NCBI GenBank assembly: GCA_947471745.1
Contig: CANJKZ010000267.1
Coordinates: forward strand, 2,435,001-2,499,000
Reading direction: 5' to 3'
DNA length: 64,000 bases
Source: Closterium sp. Naga37s-1
Taxonomy: Eukaryota > Streptophyta > Zygnematophyceae > Desmidiales > Closteriaceae
The notes below the pieces were generated by a model that did no database searches, had not been told where the DNA came from, and worked only from the letters and a program-made list of their open reading frames with translations. The position numbers and the translations under genes are program-made. Shown here piece by piece: positions 34,902 to 46,442 of the stretch. The stretch's first letter is position 1; each line of letters opens with the position of its first letter.

Positions 34902-37900
34902 ATGCACGCCACCTCCTGCTTCAGGTAGCAATCCACAATCTCCTGCCTCTCAAAGCCAGCAGGAAATCCAATTTCTGAGCTTACAAGCTTCCCTCATGCT
35001 CCTCTTATCTCTCATCTCCAAATTCTTCCTGTCCTGCAATCGCCTAGAAACCCTTGCATTGTGGGTTCCTTGCAGCTGCTCGTGTGTCCATGCACGCCTT
35101 TCGAGTCAGCTTCGCGTTTGTTCTCCCAGCCACGTCTTTGAACATCGTTCGGAGCTAAAGCTGGCTTTCAGGAGAAACGTGCATGGCAGGTATCAGAGCT
35201 AACACTAACTAAAAACCAGGGTGCACATTCAATGCGGTTCGGCTTGAGATGTTGGGAAGGGGGTTTGGAGAAAAACAGTGATTGGCTCACGAGGGGCGAC
35301 AAAAAAATGATTCCGCTAGAGCTTCGGGCATTTCGTAGGTGGCGGGAGGGGGTGAAATGGCGGGAGTGGGTGAAACCGAATGGCGGGAGGGATGAAACAG
35401 ATTGGCGGGAGGGGGGGGAAACGAAATTGCGGGGGAGGGGGGAAACAAAATTGCGGGGGAGGGGGGAAACGAATTTCGACGGGGAGGGGGAAATGAAATT
35501 GCGGGGGCGTGGGGAAACGAAATTGCGGGGGAGGGGGGAAACGAATTTCGACTTGAAGGGGTTGAAAGCACACCTCGTAACCCACTCAGTCAAGGGATAA
35601 CCTTTGATGCACATTCAGCTGAATGTGCACCCCGGTTTAAAGCTAGCACCGATCATGGGAACGATACATTTCAGATTTTATGTAGCTCAATGGCCTCTAT
35701 TCTTCGGCTTATCCTTGTTGTCTTATTCTAGATTGCACGAATGTTTAGATTATGACCATTTTTATCAGCAGAACCGCACGTTTCACCGCTGATTACGGGT
35801 TTCCAGATTTAAATGCAGATAAAGAGTATATATTTTCCGTTATGAAAATTAACATTTTCCAGTATCGACTAATATTTTGCGTGTGGTTGTTTGCAGGATA
35901 GCAACCGATGCTAATTCTGGTGGGCCTCTGAGGGAATACATGCCAGATTCTTCTGGAGGTTCCAAGGATGGCGTGAACGAGGTAGTTCTATCACTATTTT
36001 GCATTCATCAGGGGTCTAACATATGGGATCAAATCGTGCATACTAATACTGGCTTTTCGTTTGCTTGCAGGTTGCTCGTGTTAACAATGACACCGTTATC
36101 TGTACTCTTCCATCGCCTCGTTCTGATGAGGCTGACCATGGCGCTAAAGCGCTTGGCTTTACCACTCCTGAGCGGCATAAACTCGAGATGCCACTCAGTT
36201 GCGTTAGAAGTGACATTCCACGAAATCCCAGCTCTCCCTCTCCGCGAAATGTGCCATTATTTGCAACGGATGACAGATCTGGATCCACAGGGCAAACCAA
36301 TGCCAACCCGGAACCATCCTCGTTCTTGGCTCTAATCCAGGCAGCTGATGTACAGAATCCACCTTTTCGGAATCACGGAGACGGCGCAGACGCTCAAAGG
36401 GCAGGAACAGAGGAGCCTGCTGCACAACCTGCTGTGACACCTCCTACTGATGTTAGTAGGGGTCTTAATGATGGATCCGCTCCTGCAGCCTCGGAAGGCC
36501 TGAGGGATGTGAACCTGACAGGGCTGCAAGAGGTGACGATTTCAGGAGCGGATAATCTGAACGTGCGGAGAAGGCTGTTCGTTGACTCCCTCGGCAGCCC
36601 TCGAGGCCCTCGCCACCGTGTGCTCTCCCCACCCTCCGGTAATAATCAAAGTGGGATTGCTATGAAAAATCTTTGACTGACATACATGAGTGATGGTTAG
36701 TTCCTTCGTGCATGGCTTAATAGTTCAAGCATGTTCGACTGTTGGTTCGACTGTTCAAGCAGATCATGCATGATCGAATGACTTGATCATACGTGCCTTC
36801 TTGGCTTTATCATGCATTCTTGATTGGCTGCATCATCCATGATTCCGTAAATAGCTTAATTGCGCAACGATATTATGCATGATCTGAAGTGACACATAGC
36901 TGACCGAGGGACCACTCTTGTTGTTTTCTCATGGTGATGATACAGGGGGTGGAGGAGGAGGAGGAGGAGCAGAAGGAGGACCAGCAGAGGTTACAAGGCG
37001 GCAGGCCGGGAGAAGGAAGAGATTGTTGCCCAGCGAAGAGGTATGCAACTGCTCTCATGCTTTACATCATCAGTTGGAATTCGCCCATGCCATCTATGTC
37101 TCCAGTCACCTCCACATGCATCTCATCCCAGTGTTTCACCCCCTAATGCCTCACCACCCCTCTTTTTGTGCATTTTCTTCATTCAGGAGCGTATGAGAGC
37201 ATTTGGAGAAGCCATTCAGTGGCGGCTGGAGGGCATAGAGACCTCTGGAGCAGCGCATGAACTGTGCTTAGACCTTGGATCGGACATGCGGTTTCTTAAG
37301 AAGTGGCTTACAACAAACAGGCCACAAACAGTAAGTTTTGCTTGGAAATATATTGTGCGCGTTTTGCATCATAATTTCAGGGCGATGCGTTCCTCTTTGG
37401 TGTCTTGTACCCATATCTCTTGTTATGGAGGCTACAATGGTCGTTCGTTTTTGCCCTTTTTGTTGTCCTGGAAGGTGGTGGTTGATAGTTTTGGGGAAAA
37501 TCAATTTCTGATCTTTCTTAAGTTTACTCCTCAGGACATCCCCGCCGCTCAACATGGGAGGCACCTGTGGGACATCCGACGGCACGCAACACCCCCTGCT
37601 GTTGGATTCAATGACCGCTTCACCGCTCTGCACTCCTCACAACCTCTCCCAGCACTGGGTCCCTTCCGGTCAGAGAGCGGAAGCGCAGCAGCACACATGC
37701 CTGGATTCTCCCACGGACTAGCACCAAGAGGAGCGCCAGGGGTTTCCTCAGGAGCGGCCTACACAGGGATGCTGGAAGGCGGGCTCTCAGCATCGGATCC
37801 TGGAGGGAGGGCGTTCAGTGCGCTGGGTGAATTTGACGCAGGAGTGGCTGTAGCAGGGGGGCAGCAACAAGGCGGCAGCATGATGCAGGCAATGCAGGCT

Positions 37901-40900
37901 GCAATGAGGGAAGACCCACTGGCTGCTCCTGGCGAATCCAATCAGTTTTCATGGTCCTCCTTGGGGCACAGAGCTGCTGCCGGATATGGGGCATCGGCGC
38001 TTGATTACTCATCTCGCCTGTCCGCAATGGGGATGGGTATGGGGTCAGGAGTAACCGGGGGTACAATGATGCAAGGACTGGATTTTCTTAACGGCCAGCA
38101 GTTTTCAGGGAGGTCACAGGGGCAGGGAATAACACGGGCTGATGATTTACCCGGTATGCTGGGAGCATCTGGGGGGCTTTCTCATATGCTGACGATGGAT
38201 GAAGGTAGAATGCTCATGGGTCAAGGAGAGGCTGGCGTGGAAGGAATTGCAAGCGGCTCTGGCATGAGCGGATTCTTACAGTACCACCATAGCCTGGACC
38301 CGTCACCGCTAACCCGCACACCGTCAGGCCACGTCATCATTCCGTCGGGCCACGTCAGCATGTCGGACAGAGCGTACCTGCAGCAGCCGGCCGGTACCTC
38401 GTTCCAGAGCCTGCTCACTGCTCCGGAGGAGAGAGGTCTAACCGGCTGGCCTGAAAGGGGTCTAGCCTTTGATGCCGGCCCGCCTTTTGGTGGTGGTGGC
38501 GGTGGCGGTGGTGCGTCCAGCGCGGGCCTGACTGACGCCATGGTCTGGTCTGCTAGTCTGCAAAGGGATCTGCGAGCAGCAGGCAGGCTGGGAGGAGCAG
38601 CCAGAATGGGTTCTGGTGACTCTCTGGCTGCTGGGGTTCAGGCACAGCAGCAGCACGAGGGGGGTCTGGAGCAGCAACAGCGTCAGGGCGAGCGGAGCGT
38701 GGGAGGTGCAGGTGGTCATGAGAAAACTGCTGAGGGAGCGAGTGGGGCACTGGGCGCTGGTGTGGATGGGGCACAGGGGAGTGGTGCAGGGGGGGTTGGT
38801 GGGGGGACACAGGGTGGAGTGGAGGGGGGCGGCGAGGGGAAGGGTGCCGGAGGAGCAGCAGAGGGGGAGGGAGGAGATGCAGGACTGCAGAGGTCGTCGC
38901 GGCTGCCTCCTTGGGCGAGGAAGCAGCTTCAGCAGTCAGGAAGAGCCCTCGGGGGCGACCCTTTCCGCGTGTCATCCCCTCGAATCGCCTCCTCTCCCCA
39001 TCTCTCGTCGCAATTCTCCTCCCCTCTCTCTTCTCCTCACCTTCCATCTCCCCTCTTCTCACCCGGTCAACAGTCTCCGTTCTCCTCCCCTTGCTTCTCC
39101 CACCTCCCCTCCCCCCGCCTGGCTGGATTCCAGCGCCTCTCCATCTCCATCCCCCCCAGCCCTCCCCCCTTCGGCGCACACTCCCCCATGGGCGCGTACA
39201 CCCCCATGGGCGCACCCTCCCCCTCTTCCAGAACCCCTGGCTCCTTCCCCTTCCCTACGCACTCCCCCCTCGCTGGAGGATTTCCTTCCGCCAGCCCCAA
39301 CGCCCCGTCCCTGGCCAAACTCTCCCCCAGTGTAGCTGCAAGCAACCGCAGCAAGAGGAGGCTCGCCCTTCGCGCCCACCACACAGGGGCACATATCCCC
39401 GGTAGGGGGCGACACACAGGGGGAAGAGGCGCCGGGCATGGGGGATCCCTGGGGTCCCCGAGGGGCAGTGGGCGGATGGGGCAGCAGAGGATGAGGGTGC
39501 AGGGGATGTCTGGGGGTTTGAATGTGGGAGGAGAAGGGATGGGAGGGATGGGGCACGAGCAGGGGGCGGTGGGTGCGGGGCAGCAGATGAGTCCGGGGCA
39601 GGTGGCGGTGCATGGGAATGTGAGTGGCAGCAGCAGTGGCGGGGCAGTCATCGGTGGGAGTAGGCTGCGATCGGAGGCTTCACTCACCGAGTCTGAAGGC
39701 AGGTATGGCTGCTTGCGTATCCTGAATTGCCTGCATGCAGCCATGCCAGATAGCTGCCTGCTGTGCTCAGAATTTCCGATAGTTCCGAGACCGTCTGCCG
39801 TGCCTGGTTTGTGCCTGGTATGCCTGGTACCAACCTCTTGGTAAGTCTCTTGAGAAGTCGTTTCTCCCCCACCAATGCTGCTAATAGAGCCACCTCTTTT
39901 TTATGCTGCCTGTCTCGGACCCCACTGTCTTTCCATTCTTTGTGTTGTGCTTGTTATGTGTTTTCTATGTGGGCTGCCTATGCCCCTGACATGCAGGGAA
40001 GTGAAGGCTTTGTGTTTGGAGCCGCTAACGCGCAGGGGGTCTCTGACCCGGTCAGAAGGGGAGGGCAGCGGAGGCAGTGGCGGCAGCAGGGGCACGGCAC
40101 TGGCACTGCCACGTAGGATTGCCAGCATGGAGGCCACTGGTGACGTGGCAGGGCCTGCTGTCAGAATGTGATGTTTGTCTAGCCTGCAGTGGGGTACTCT
40201 GTAGCGAGTACAGCCCGAATTAGGGTTTGCTATATGTACTCAACTGCATGCTAGTGAAAACCCTTCTTTCTTGTTTCTCGTTTTCGCCTGCTGTTTCGAC
40301 ATGCTATCAGAGCAGGTCGACCCCCCGGGTCGATCCTGTGGGTGGGCCCCACCCGATGCTTCCGCTGCTCTACTGTCTCTCGCGCGCCCCGGGCGCGCGA
40401 CGTTTCCTTCCTGCCGCGCGCTCGGAGCGCGCGGCGTTTTTTTTTTTTTTCATCCCGCCGTGCGCTCGGGGCGCGCGGCAGTTTTCTGCCCGTCTTTCTG
40501 CCCTGCTGGTCCTGCGCCGCCCTGCCCTGCCCTTCGCGCCGCCCTCGGACCAGCGCGCTGCCCCCCGTCGCCCGTCGCGGCGCCCCTGGGGACCAGCGCG
40601 CGGCCCCCCCCTCCCGTTGCCTCGTCGCGGCGCCTTGGGGGCCCGCGCGCCGCCCCCTCCCGTCGCCTCGTCGCGGCGCCTTGGGGGCCCGCGCGTCGCC
40701 CCCTCCCGTCGCCTCGTCGCGGCGCCCCGGGGGCCCGCGCGGCGCCCCGTCCCGTCGCCCGTCGCGGCGCCCCGGGGGCCCGCGCGCGGCCCGCGCGCTG
40801 CCCGTCCCGTCACAGCGCCCCGGGGGCCCGTGCGCGGCCTGTTCCGTCGCCAGCCGTGGCGCCCCGGGGGGGGGCCGCGCCCTGCTCCTTCGTGGCGCCC

Positions 40901-43900
40901 AGGAGACCCACCCGCCGCCTCCCTTCCCCTCCGTAGACCGCCCCTACTGCATCCTGCGCTCCTGCTTGCGTTAGGGTTTGGGGGTGGCGGGTATGGGGGT
41001 GCTGTGTGGGTGCTTCCCTTCCCCTCCTCCTCCTCCTCCTTCGTCTCCCACTGCTGCAGCGGCCGCTGAGGGGGGTGGGTGTGTGGGAGCCGAGGGTTTA
41101 GGGTTTAAGGGGTGCCGTGGGAGTAGAGCTAGGGTTTCTGCAGGGGGTGTGTGAAAGGGGGGTGGGACTGTTTGGGGAGGCTGAGAGGAGGCTGCCGGTG
41201 TGACGTCAGCAGCGCCAGTAGTCCGGGGGTTGAGTAATCCGGTAGCCCAGCGAGCCTGCTGCTGCCAGTCGCCCGTGGGTCTGTTGCTCCTGCTGCTGCT
41301 TAGCGCGGAGCCAGTTACTCCTGTAGTCCGGAGGTTGAGTGCTCCGGTAGCCATCGTGCGCGCCGTTCCTGTTGCCCGTGTGTCTGCGGCTTCACCCGTC
41401 GCCTTCTATCTTCACTCCTCTCACAGTCTCTCCTACTCCTCACTTGCCCTCTGTGACTGCCTCTAACTTTGCTTGTAATTGTGAACCTACTGCTCTGCGT
41501 GCTTGCTGTGCTGATTATACCCCACTTTGACTATGGGGGTGTGTCAGAATGTGATGTTTGTCTAGCCTGCAGTGGGGTACTCTGTAGCGAGTACAGCGCG
41601 AATTAGGGTTTGCTATATGTACTCAACTGCATGCTAGTGAAAACCCTTCTTTCTTGTTTCTCGTTTTCGCCTGCTGTTTCGACACCTGCTGACGTGGATG
41701 GTGGTGCTGACGTGTCGGGCGGCTCTGCTGGCAGCACGCCGAAGCAGCTGCAAGGCGTGTCCAATCAGGATCTCTCTCCTTCAACAGGCACTGGCTTCCG
41801 TGGCTATGGCTCCAAGGTAGGGAAGGGTTTTGGCTACATGGTAGTGGGGGCATATGGCTCCAAGCCTCCAAGGTATTCGAAACTATGGCTTCAATTTAAG
41901 GTTTGCCTGATTGCAGCTGTATGCTTCTCCAATGTTCTCATGTTACAGGGAAGGATAATGCTGCCCAGTGTGCTGGATTCTTCCTTCCCCTCCCCCCATA
42001 TTCTCCCGTTTTCCTCCATTGCACTTCCCTCTCCCCCATCGCCCCACGGCCAGAGCAAGTCAGTAGGCGTGCTGTTCGAGAAGCTGCTTACTGCGAGCGA
42101 CACGAGCCACCTGGGCCGGGTCATGCTGCCCAAGGTGCCAGCATGTTATTGATACGCCTCTTCTTTTGCTCCGCTCCCACTGTCCCCCCACACCACCCGA
42201 TCGCCCCACTCTCAGAGCAAGTCAATAGGCGTGCTGCTTGAGAAGCTGCTGACCGCAAGTGACACGGGCCACCTGGGCCGGGTCGTGCTGCCCAAGGTGC
42301 CGGCAGAGCGCTTCCTACCGCACGTGGAGAGCAAGGAGGGCATTCTCATCATCGTAGAGGACTCTATTGGCGGCCAGTGGTGCTTCCGATACCGGTATGT
42401 TGCTCCGATAGTGGTAATATGTGTGGTATGAGTGTTCTTGGTGGCGGTATCTGTGTGTCCTGCCGCACGTGGAGAGCAAGGAGGGCATTCTCATCATTGT
42501 TGAGAGCACTCCATGGGCGGCCAGTGGTGCTTCCGCTACAGGTGTGTGTTGCTTCCACGGTGCTGCTGGTACCGGCATGTAGGTCTCTGTGTTTCCTGCC
42601 GCACATGGAGAGCAAGGAGGCAATCCTTATCATCGTCTAGGATTCCATTGGCGGCCAGTGGTGCTTCTGATACAGGTGCATTGCTCCGATGGTGATGGTG
42701 CATGGTGCCTCTGGTGCTGGTGTGGGTGGTGGTAGTGCTCTTGGCAGATGTGTGGATGGTGGTGTGGGCCTGACTGACACTGTGTCTCGATTCCTGTGTG
42801 CGCCTCTCTCGGCAGGTTTTGGCCTAACAATCGGAGCAGGATGTATGTGCTGGAGCATGCAGGTGAGCGCGGCTTCTGGGACTCATTCTTGCTTACATGT
42901 GAGAAGTTGGGTACACATGTGAAAACTATCTCTTATGTGTCGTATTGCTGCTCCGGTCTCACAACCGGAGCGGGATGTACGTGCTGGAGCATGCAGGTGA
43001 GCGCGACTGCTGGGACTCATTGCTGTTTACCTAGCAAAACTTGGGTGCACGCAGTATGCACAACTTGTATGCTGCATTGCTCTTGCCATGCGCAGGAGAT
43101 TATATTCGCAAGTACGGTCTTACAGCTGGCGACACCATCAGCTTTCTCCGCTCCGAATTTGGCCACCTGGTGAGACTGGTAGTCCTTTTTACAGATTGGC
43201 ATTATGGCCTCCTCTCACCACCTTCCTCTCACCACCTTCCCTCCACCTATCCTTCCTTTCCCTTCCGAATGGAAAACATTACCGACACTATTGATCTCGT
43301 GATCAACTCACCTCTTATCATCCCCTTTCTCTTTCATTGCCTTATCTGCACAACCACTTGATCGAGCAGATGCTGAAGGAGCAGAAAGCGCCACCAGCAG
43401 TGCTCGCCGCCCCTCCCACCGTTGCCAGCCCATCAATCCTTGCCGCTCCCACCACTCCCGCACCCGTCCTCGCCCTCTCCACGCACCCTGTCCCTCTCTC
43501 TGCCGTCCCCATCACCCCTCGAAACACACTCTCTGCCACCGTACCTATCACCCTTTCGCGAGCCCCTCTCTCTGCTCTTCCTACTGTCTCCAGCATAACA
43601 CAAGACATCCTACCCCAGTTCCCACCTCCCCACACCACCTCCACCTTTGGCTTCCTCCAGCACAGACCAGACGTGCGTCCTCAGCCCCACTCCCTCCCTC
43701 CCCCGCAGTCCCTCCTCCTCCAGCACTCACTTCCTCTCACTCGCTCCATCAATCGCTTTCAGGGGAGTGTCATGCTGGGAAATGAGGGAAATGAGCAGCA
43801 GCAGATAGAAAGCGTCCTCCTTCCTACCCAAGGCCCTCTGCAGATGGATTCCCAGCAACCCTCCTCCGAGAGGCGCACGCCCCGCCCTCTCGGGCTGCTC

Positions 43901-44888
43901 TCCGTGCCTTCCCTGCCTAGGACCCCCACACTCCCACCTGATACTGACGGGACGTCTGCTGCTGCTGGGTCCGCAACTGCTACTGCTGCTGCTGCTGCCA
44001 CCGCCGCCGTTGCCGCTGCTACCACCGCCTCTGCTCCCGCTGCTGCTGGTGATGACGTTGGTGCTGGTAGGAATGGAGGTATACAGGAGGGTTTCAGGCC
44101 TGATTCGGTGCTGAAATCGGTGGGTGAAAAAGGAGGAGGTATGGGAGGGGCGCAGGAGCAGGCACAGAAGGAAACAGGAGGAGGAGCAGAGGCAAGTTTG
44201 AGTGGAGTTGCGAACGTGGATTTGAAGGAGGGTTTCGAAGGGAGCTGGCAGACTGCTGTTGCAATGGCTCTTCTTCCCGGTGATCGTGGATACGAGGAGC
44301 CTTCTCGCGGTTTCGGGCAGCCAAGCGGTGGCTTTGAAGACCCTAGCCACAGCTATCACGTGCCGAGCGGCCGCAATGTGCAGGATCAGGAGAATTCTAT
44401 TGTTGGCCAGTTGCAGTATTACGGGGATTTGGTGGGGGGGATGGCGAGGGGGGACGAGAAGGGAATGGAGAGAGGCGGGAGGGCAATGGAAGAGGAGGGT
44501 TTTGCAGTGATGGGTGCTGGGTTGGGCGAGACGGAAGCAGACCGGCCTGCACACATGGGGAATCATCTGGATGCGCTCATGGAAGATGCAGAAGCGGAGG
44601 AGGCATTGGGTGAGAAGGATCTTGGTTTCGAATTGAGCTTGCATTTGGCCTGTTCGCATTTTCACGTGCACTCAACCCATCCCTACCCATGCCCGTTGGG
44701 TTTCCTAACTTTTTGGGTTGAGTGTGCTTGCAGGTTTGCACCAGCAGCCTCTGCAATGTATGGCACCGCCTTTGCCGACAACGGGAATGGCACTTGAGCG
44801 GTGCGCTAGCCTGTCGACAACGGAGAAATGCCTTGAGATGCTGGATGCTGATAGTGCTCGTGGGCACGAAGGTGCAGCAAGGGATTGA
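34902..44888 (+). CDS. LAV-class (ABI3/VAL-like) B3-domain transcription factor, interrupted by a retroelement
   Basis: Exons: 34902-34924, 35897-35981, 36071-36638, 36946-37040, 37187-37330, 37535-39702, 39997-40158 plus 41690-41816 (one exon split by an LTR element), 42216-42394, 42816-42862, 43096-43169, 43370-44609, 44734-44888. Without the element they give 1688 residues in frame. The B3 DNA-binding domain spans about residues 1125-1224: LLTASDTGHLGRVVLPK, then FWPNNRSRMYVLEHAGDY, then GLTAGDTISF. FWPNN-SRMY-LE is diagnostic of the LAV group (ABI3/FUS3/LEC2 and VAL). A basic stretch, TRRQAGRRKR (near residue 245), recalls the B2 nuclear-localisation motif. The rest is Gly/Gln/Ser/Pro-rich. 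The start is tentative: ATG 34902 is the one that keeps phase with exon 2. Confidence 0.8.
35213..35638. mobile_element. MITE-like element in intron 1 of the B3 gene
   Basis: Ends are inverted repeats of about 19 bases (AAACCAGGGTGCACATTCA on the left; right-end reverse complement AAACCGGGGTGCACATTCA). The interior (about 35400-35560) is a G-rich minisatellite of roughly 25 bp built on GGGGGAGGGGGGAAACGAAA. Next to the right end is a perfect 22-bp palindrome at 35608-35629 centred on AGCT. Target duplication is ambiguous (A/T-only, possibly TAA). Confidence 0.6.
40159..41684 (+). mobile_element. Non-autonomous short-LTR retrotransposon inside a B3 coding exon
   Basis: 1526 bp, flanked by CCTGC duplications (40154-40158 and 41685-41689). 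The 143-bp LTRs (40159-40301 and 41542-41684) differ at one base. Just inside the 5' LTR is TGCTATCAGAGC (40302-40313), the initiator tRNA-Met primer site with one change. Just before the 3' LTR is the polypurine tract ACTATGGGGGTG. The interior has no gag or pol. It is GC-rich with repeats built on GTCGCGGCGCCTTGGGGGCC (about 40560-40870). It resembles TRIM/SMART elements and presumably borrows copia proteins. Removing it and one CCTGC restores an open exon in phase with both neighbours. Confidence 0.93.
42054..42144 (+). repeat. Ghost copy of the first B3-domain exon (5' part)
   Basis: Preceded by an acceptor (GGCCAG), it reads like the start of the true exon at 42216 for about 30 codons, with four conservative amino-acid changes and five silent ones. 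It then runs into a stop at 42150. Confidence 0.85.
42454..42690 (+). repeat. Two decayed ghost copies of the first B3-domain exon (3' part)
   Basis: 42462-42541 and 42597-42676 repeat the segment from CTGCCGCACGTGGAGAGCAA to the donor region. The first has a two-base insertion relative to the true exon; the second has TAG and TGA stops in frame. Intron bases after the donor (TTGCTCCGATRGTGRT) are also repeated, at 42401 and 42681. Confidence 0.85.
42952..43050 (+). repeat. Ghost copy of the FWPNN exon and its downstream intron
   Basis: Repeats the 3' half of exon 42816-42862 (GGAGCGGGATGTACGTGCTG) with its donor GTGAGCGCG and about 45 bases of the following intron. Confidence 0.8.
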
Positions 44889-45104
44889 AAGTGCACTGAT
44901 TGTGTTGGCATAAATCTTCAACTTCTTCAATGTGTTTTTTGACAACGAGTTGGTAGATAAGAGATATGTAGTGTAGGGAGAACCATGTGTTGTACAAACT
45001 ATGAGATGGGAAATAATGGATAGGTGTAAGGAAATGCTTTCCCCATGCATAAGAATTTCAACTCGTCCATTCAGAGTTCCTGGTATTGTGTTTCTGACAG
45101 CAAG

Positions 45105-46437
45105 TGTCAAATTACAATTGTATCTCTAGGCTACAGTAGGGTCACTCCTTAGTGAGTACAACACTTTAGGGTTAGGTTTCCCCTACTTGTACTCACCTCT
45201 TGCCTAGTTCACTCATTCATTCCTGCTTATTCTAACATGGTATCAGAGCGAGTACGCTCCTGGCCTGTGGGCCCACCTGCTTCCGCTGCTGTCCTGTCTG
45301 TCGCGCGCCCCGTGGCGCGCGGCGTTTTTTCTTCCCGCCACGCGCTCGGGGCGCATGGCGGTTTTCTGCCCGCCGCGCGCTGCCCGCCGTGCGCCCCGAG
45401 GCGCGCGTCGGTTTACTGCCTCGCGCGTCACCTTGGGGACCCGCGCGTCCCCCCCGTCGACCGTCGCGTCGCCCCTGGGGACCCGCGCGCGCCCCCCGCG
45501 ATCCCGTCGCGTCGCCCTGGGGGCCCGCGCGCGGCTCCCGCCATACCGTCGCCCGTCGCGGCGCCCTGGGGGCCCGCGCGCCGCCCTGCCCGTCGCCCGT
45601 CGCGGCGCCCTGGGGGCCCGCGCGTCGCCCCCTCCCGTCGCCCGTCGCGGCGCCCTGGGGGCCCGCGCGCCGCCCTGCCCGTCGCCCGTCGCAGCGCCCC
45701 AGCTGCTGCCCGCGTATCTGCCCTGCGTTGGGGGTATGGGGGTGGCGGGTATGGGGGTGGCGGGTGTGTGAGCCGTCCCCTGCTCCTCCTCCTCCTCCGT
45801 CTCCCACTGCTGCAGCTGCCGCTGAGGGGGGTGGGTGTGTGGGAGCCGAGGGAGTGGCGCTAGGGGGGTGACGTGGGAGTGGAGCTAGGGGTGCAGCAAG
45901 GGGTGTGTGAAAGGGGGGTGGGACAGTTGGGGGAGGTTGAGCGGAGGCAGCCGTCGTGTCGTCAGCAGCGCCAGTAGTCCGGGGCTCTGCTCCGGTAGCC
46001 CAGCGAGCCTGCTGCGCCAGTCGCCCGTGGGTCCGTTGCTCCTGCCGCTCGTCTTAGCCGCGGAGCCAGTTACTCCAGTAGTCCGGGGCGCTGCTCCGGT
46101 AGCCGCTGTGCCAGCCGCTCCTGTTGCCCGTGTGTCTGCAGCTTCAGCCGTCGCCTCCTATCTCCTCTCCTCTCACAGTCCCGCCTCCTCCTCCTCACTT
46201 GCCCTTTGTGAATGCCTCTAGCTTTGCTTGTACTTGTGAACTTGCTCTATGACTGCTTGCTGTGCTGATTATACCCCACTTTGACTATGGGGGTGTGTCA
46301 GAATGTGATATTTGTCTAGCCTGCAGTGGGGTACTCTATAGCGAGTATAGCCCAAATTAGGGTTTCCTATATGTACTCAACTGCCTGCTAGTGCAAACCC
46401 TCTTTTCTGTTCTAACTTTCTGCTTGCTATTCTGACA
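45105..46437 (+). mobile_element. Non-autonomous short-LTR retrotransposon with two different LTRs
   Basis: 1333 bp, flanked by perfect GCAAG duplications (45100-45104 and 46438-46442). It lies 216 bp after the B3 stop. The primer site TGGTATCAGAGC (45238-45249) is a perfect match to the plant copia consensus. Polypurine tract and interior match the element at 40159. The interior carries repeats of GTCGCGGCGCCCTGGGGGCC (about 45550-45690). The left LTR (45105-45237, starting TGTCAAATTACAATTGTATC) and right LTR (46296-46437, starting TGTCAGAATGTGATATTTGT) are clearly different sequences. Only the right one resembles the LTRs at 40159. Confidence 0.9.
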
Positions 46438-46442
46438 GCAAG

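Noticed and set aside
34873-34924. Alternative start ATG at 34873 for the B3 gene
   Set aside because: That frame meets the next exon in the wrong phase and gives an immediate stop. ATG 34902 keeps the frame open.
40227-41069. Pro/Arg/Ala-rich open frames inside the small LTR elements
   Set aside because: Frames follow the GC-rich repeat and lack any gag or pol similarity. The corresponding frames in the element at 45105 are not conserved as protein.
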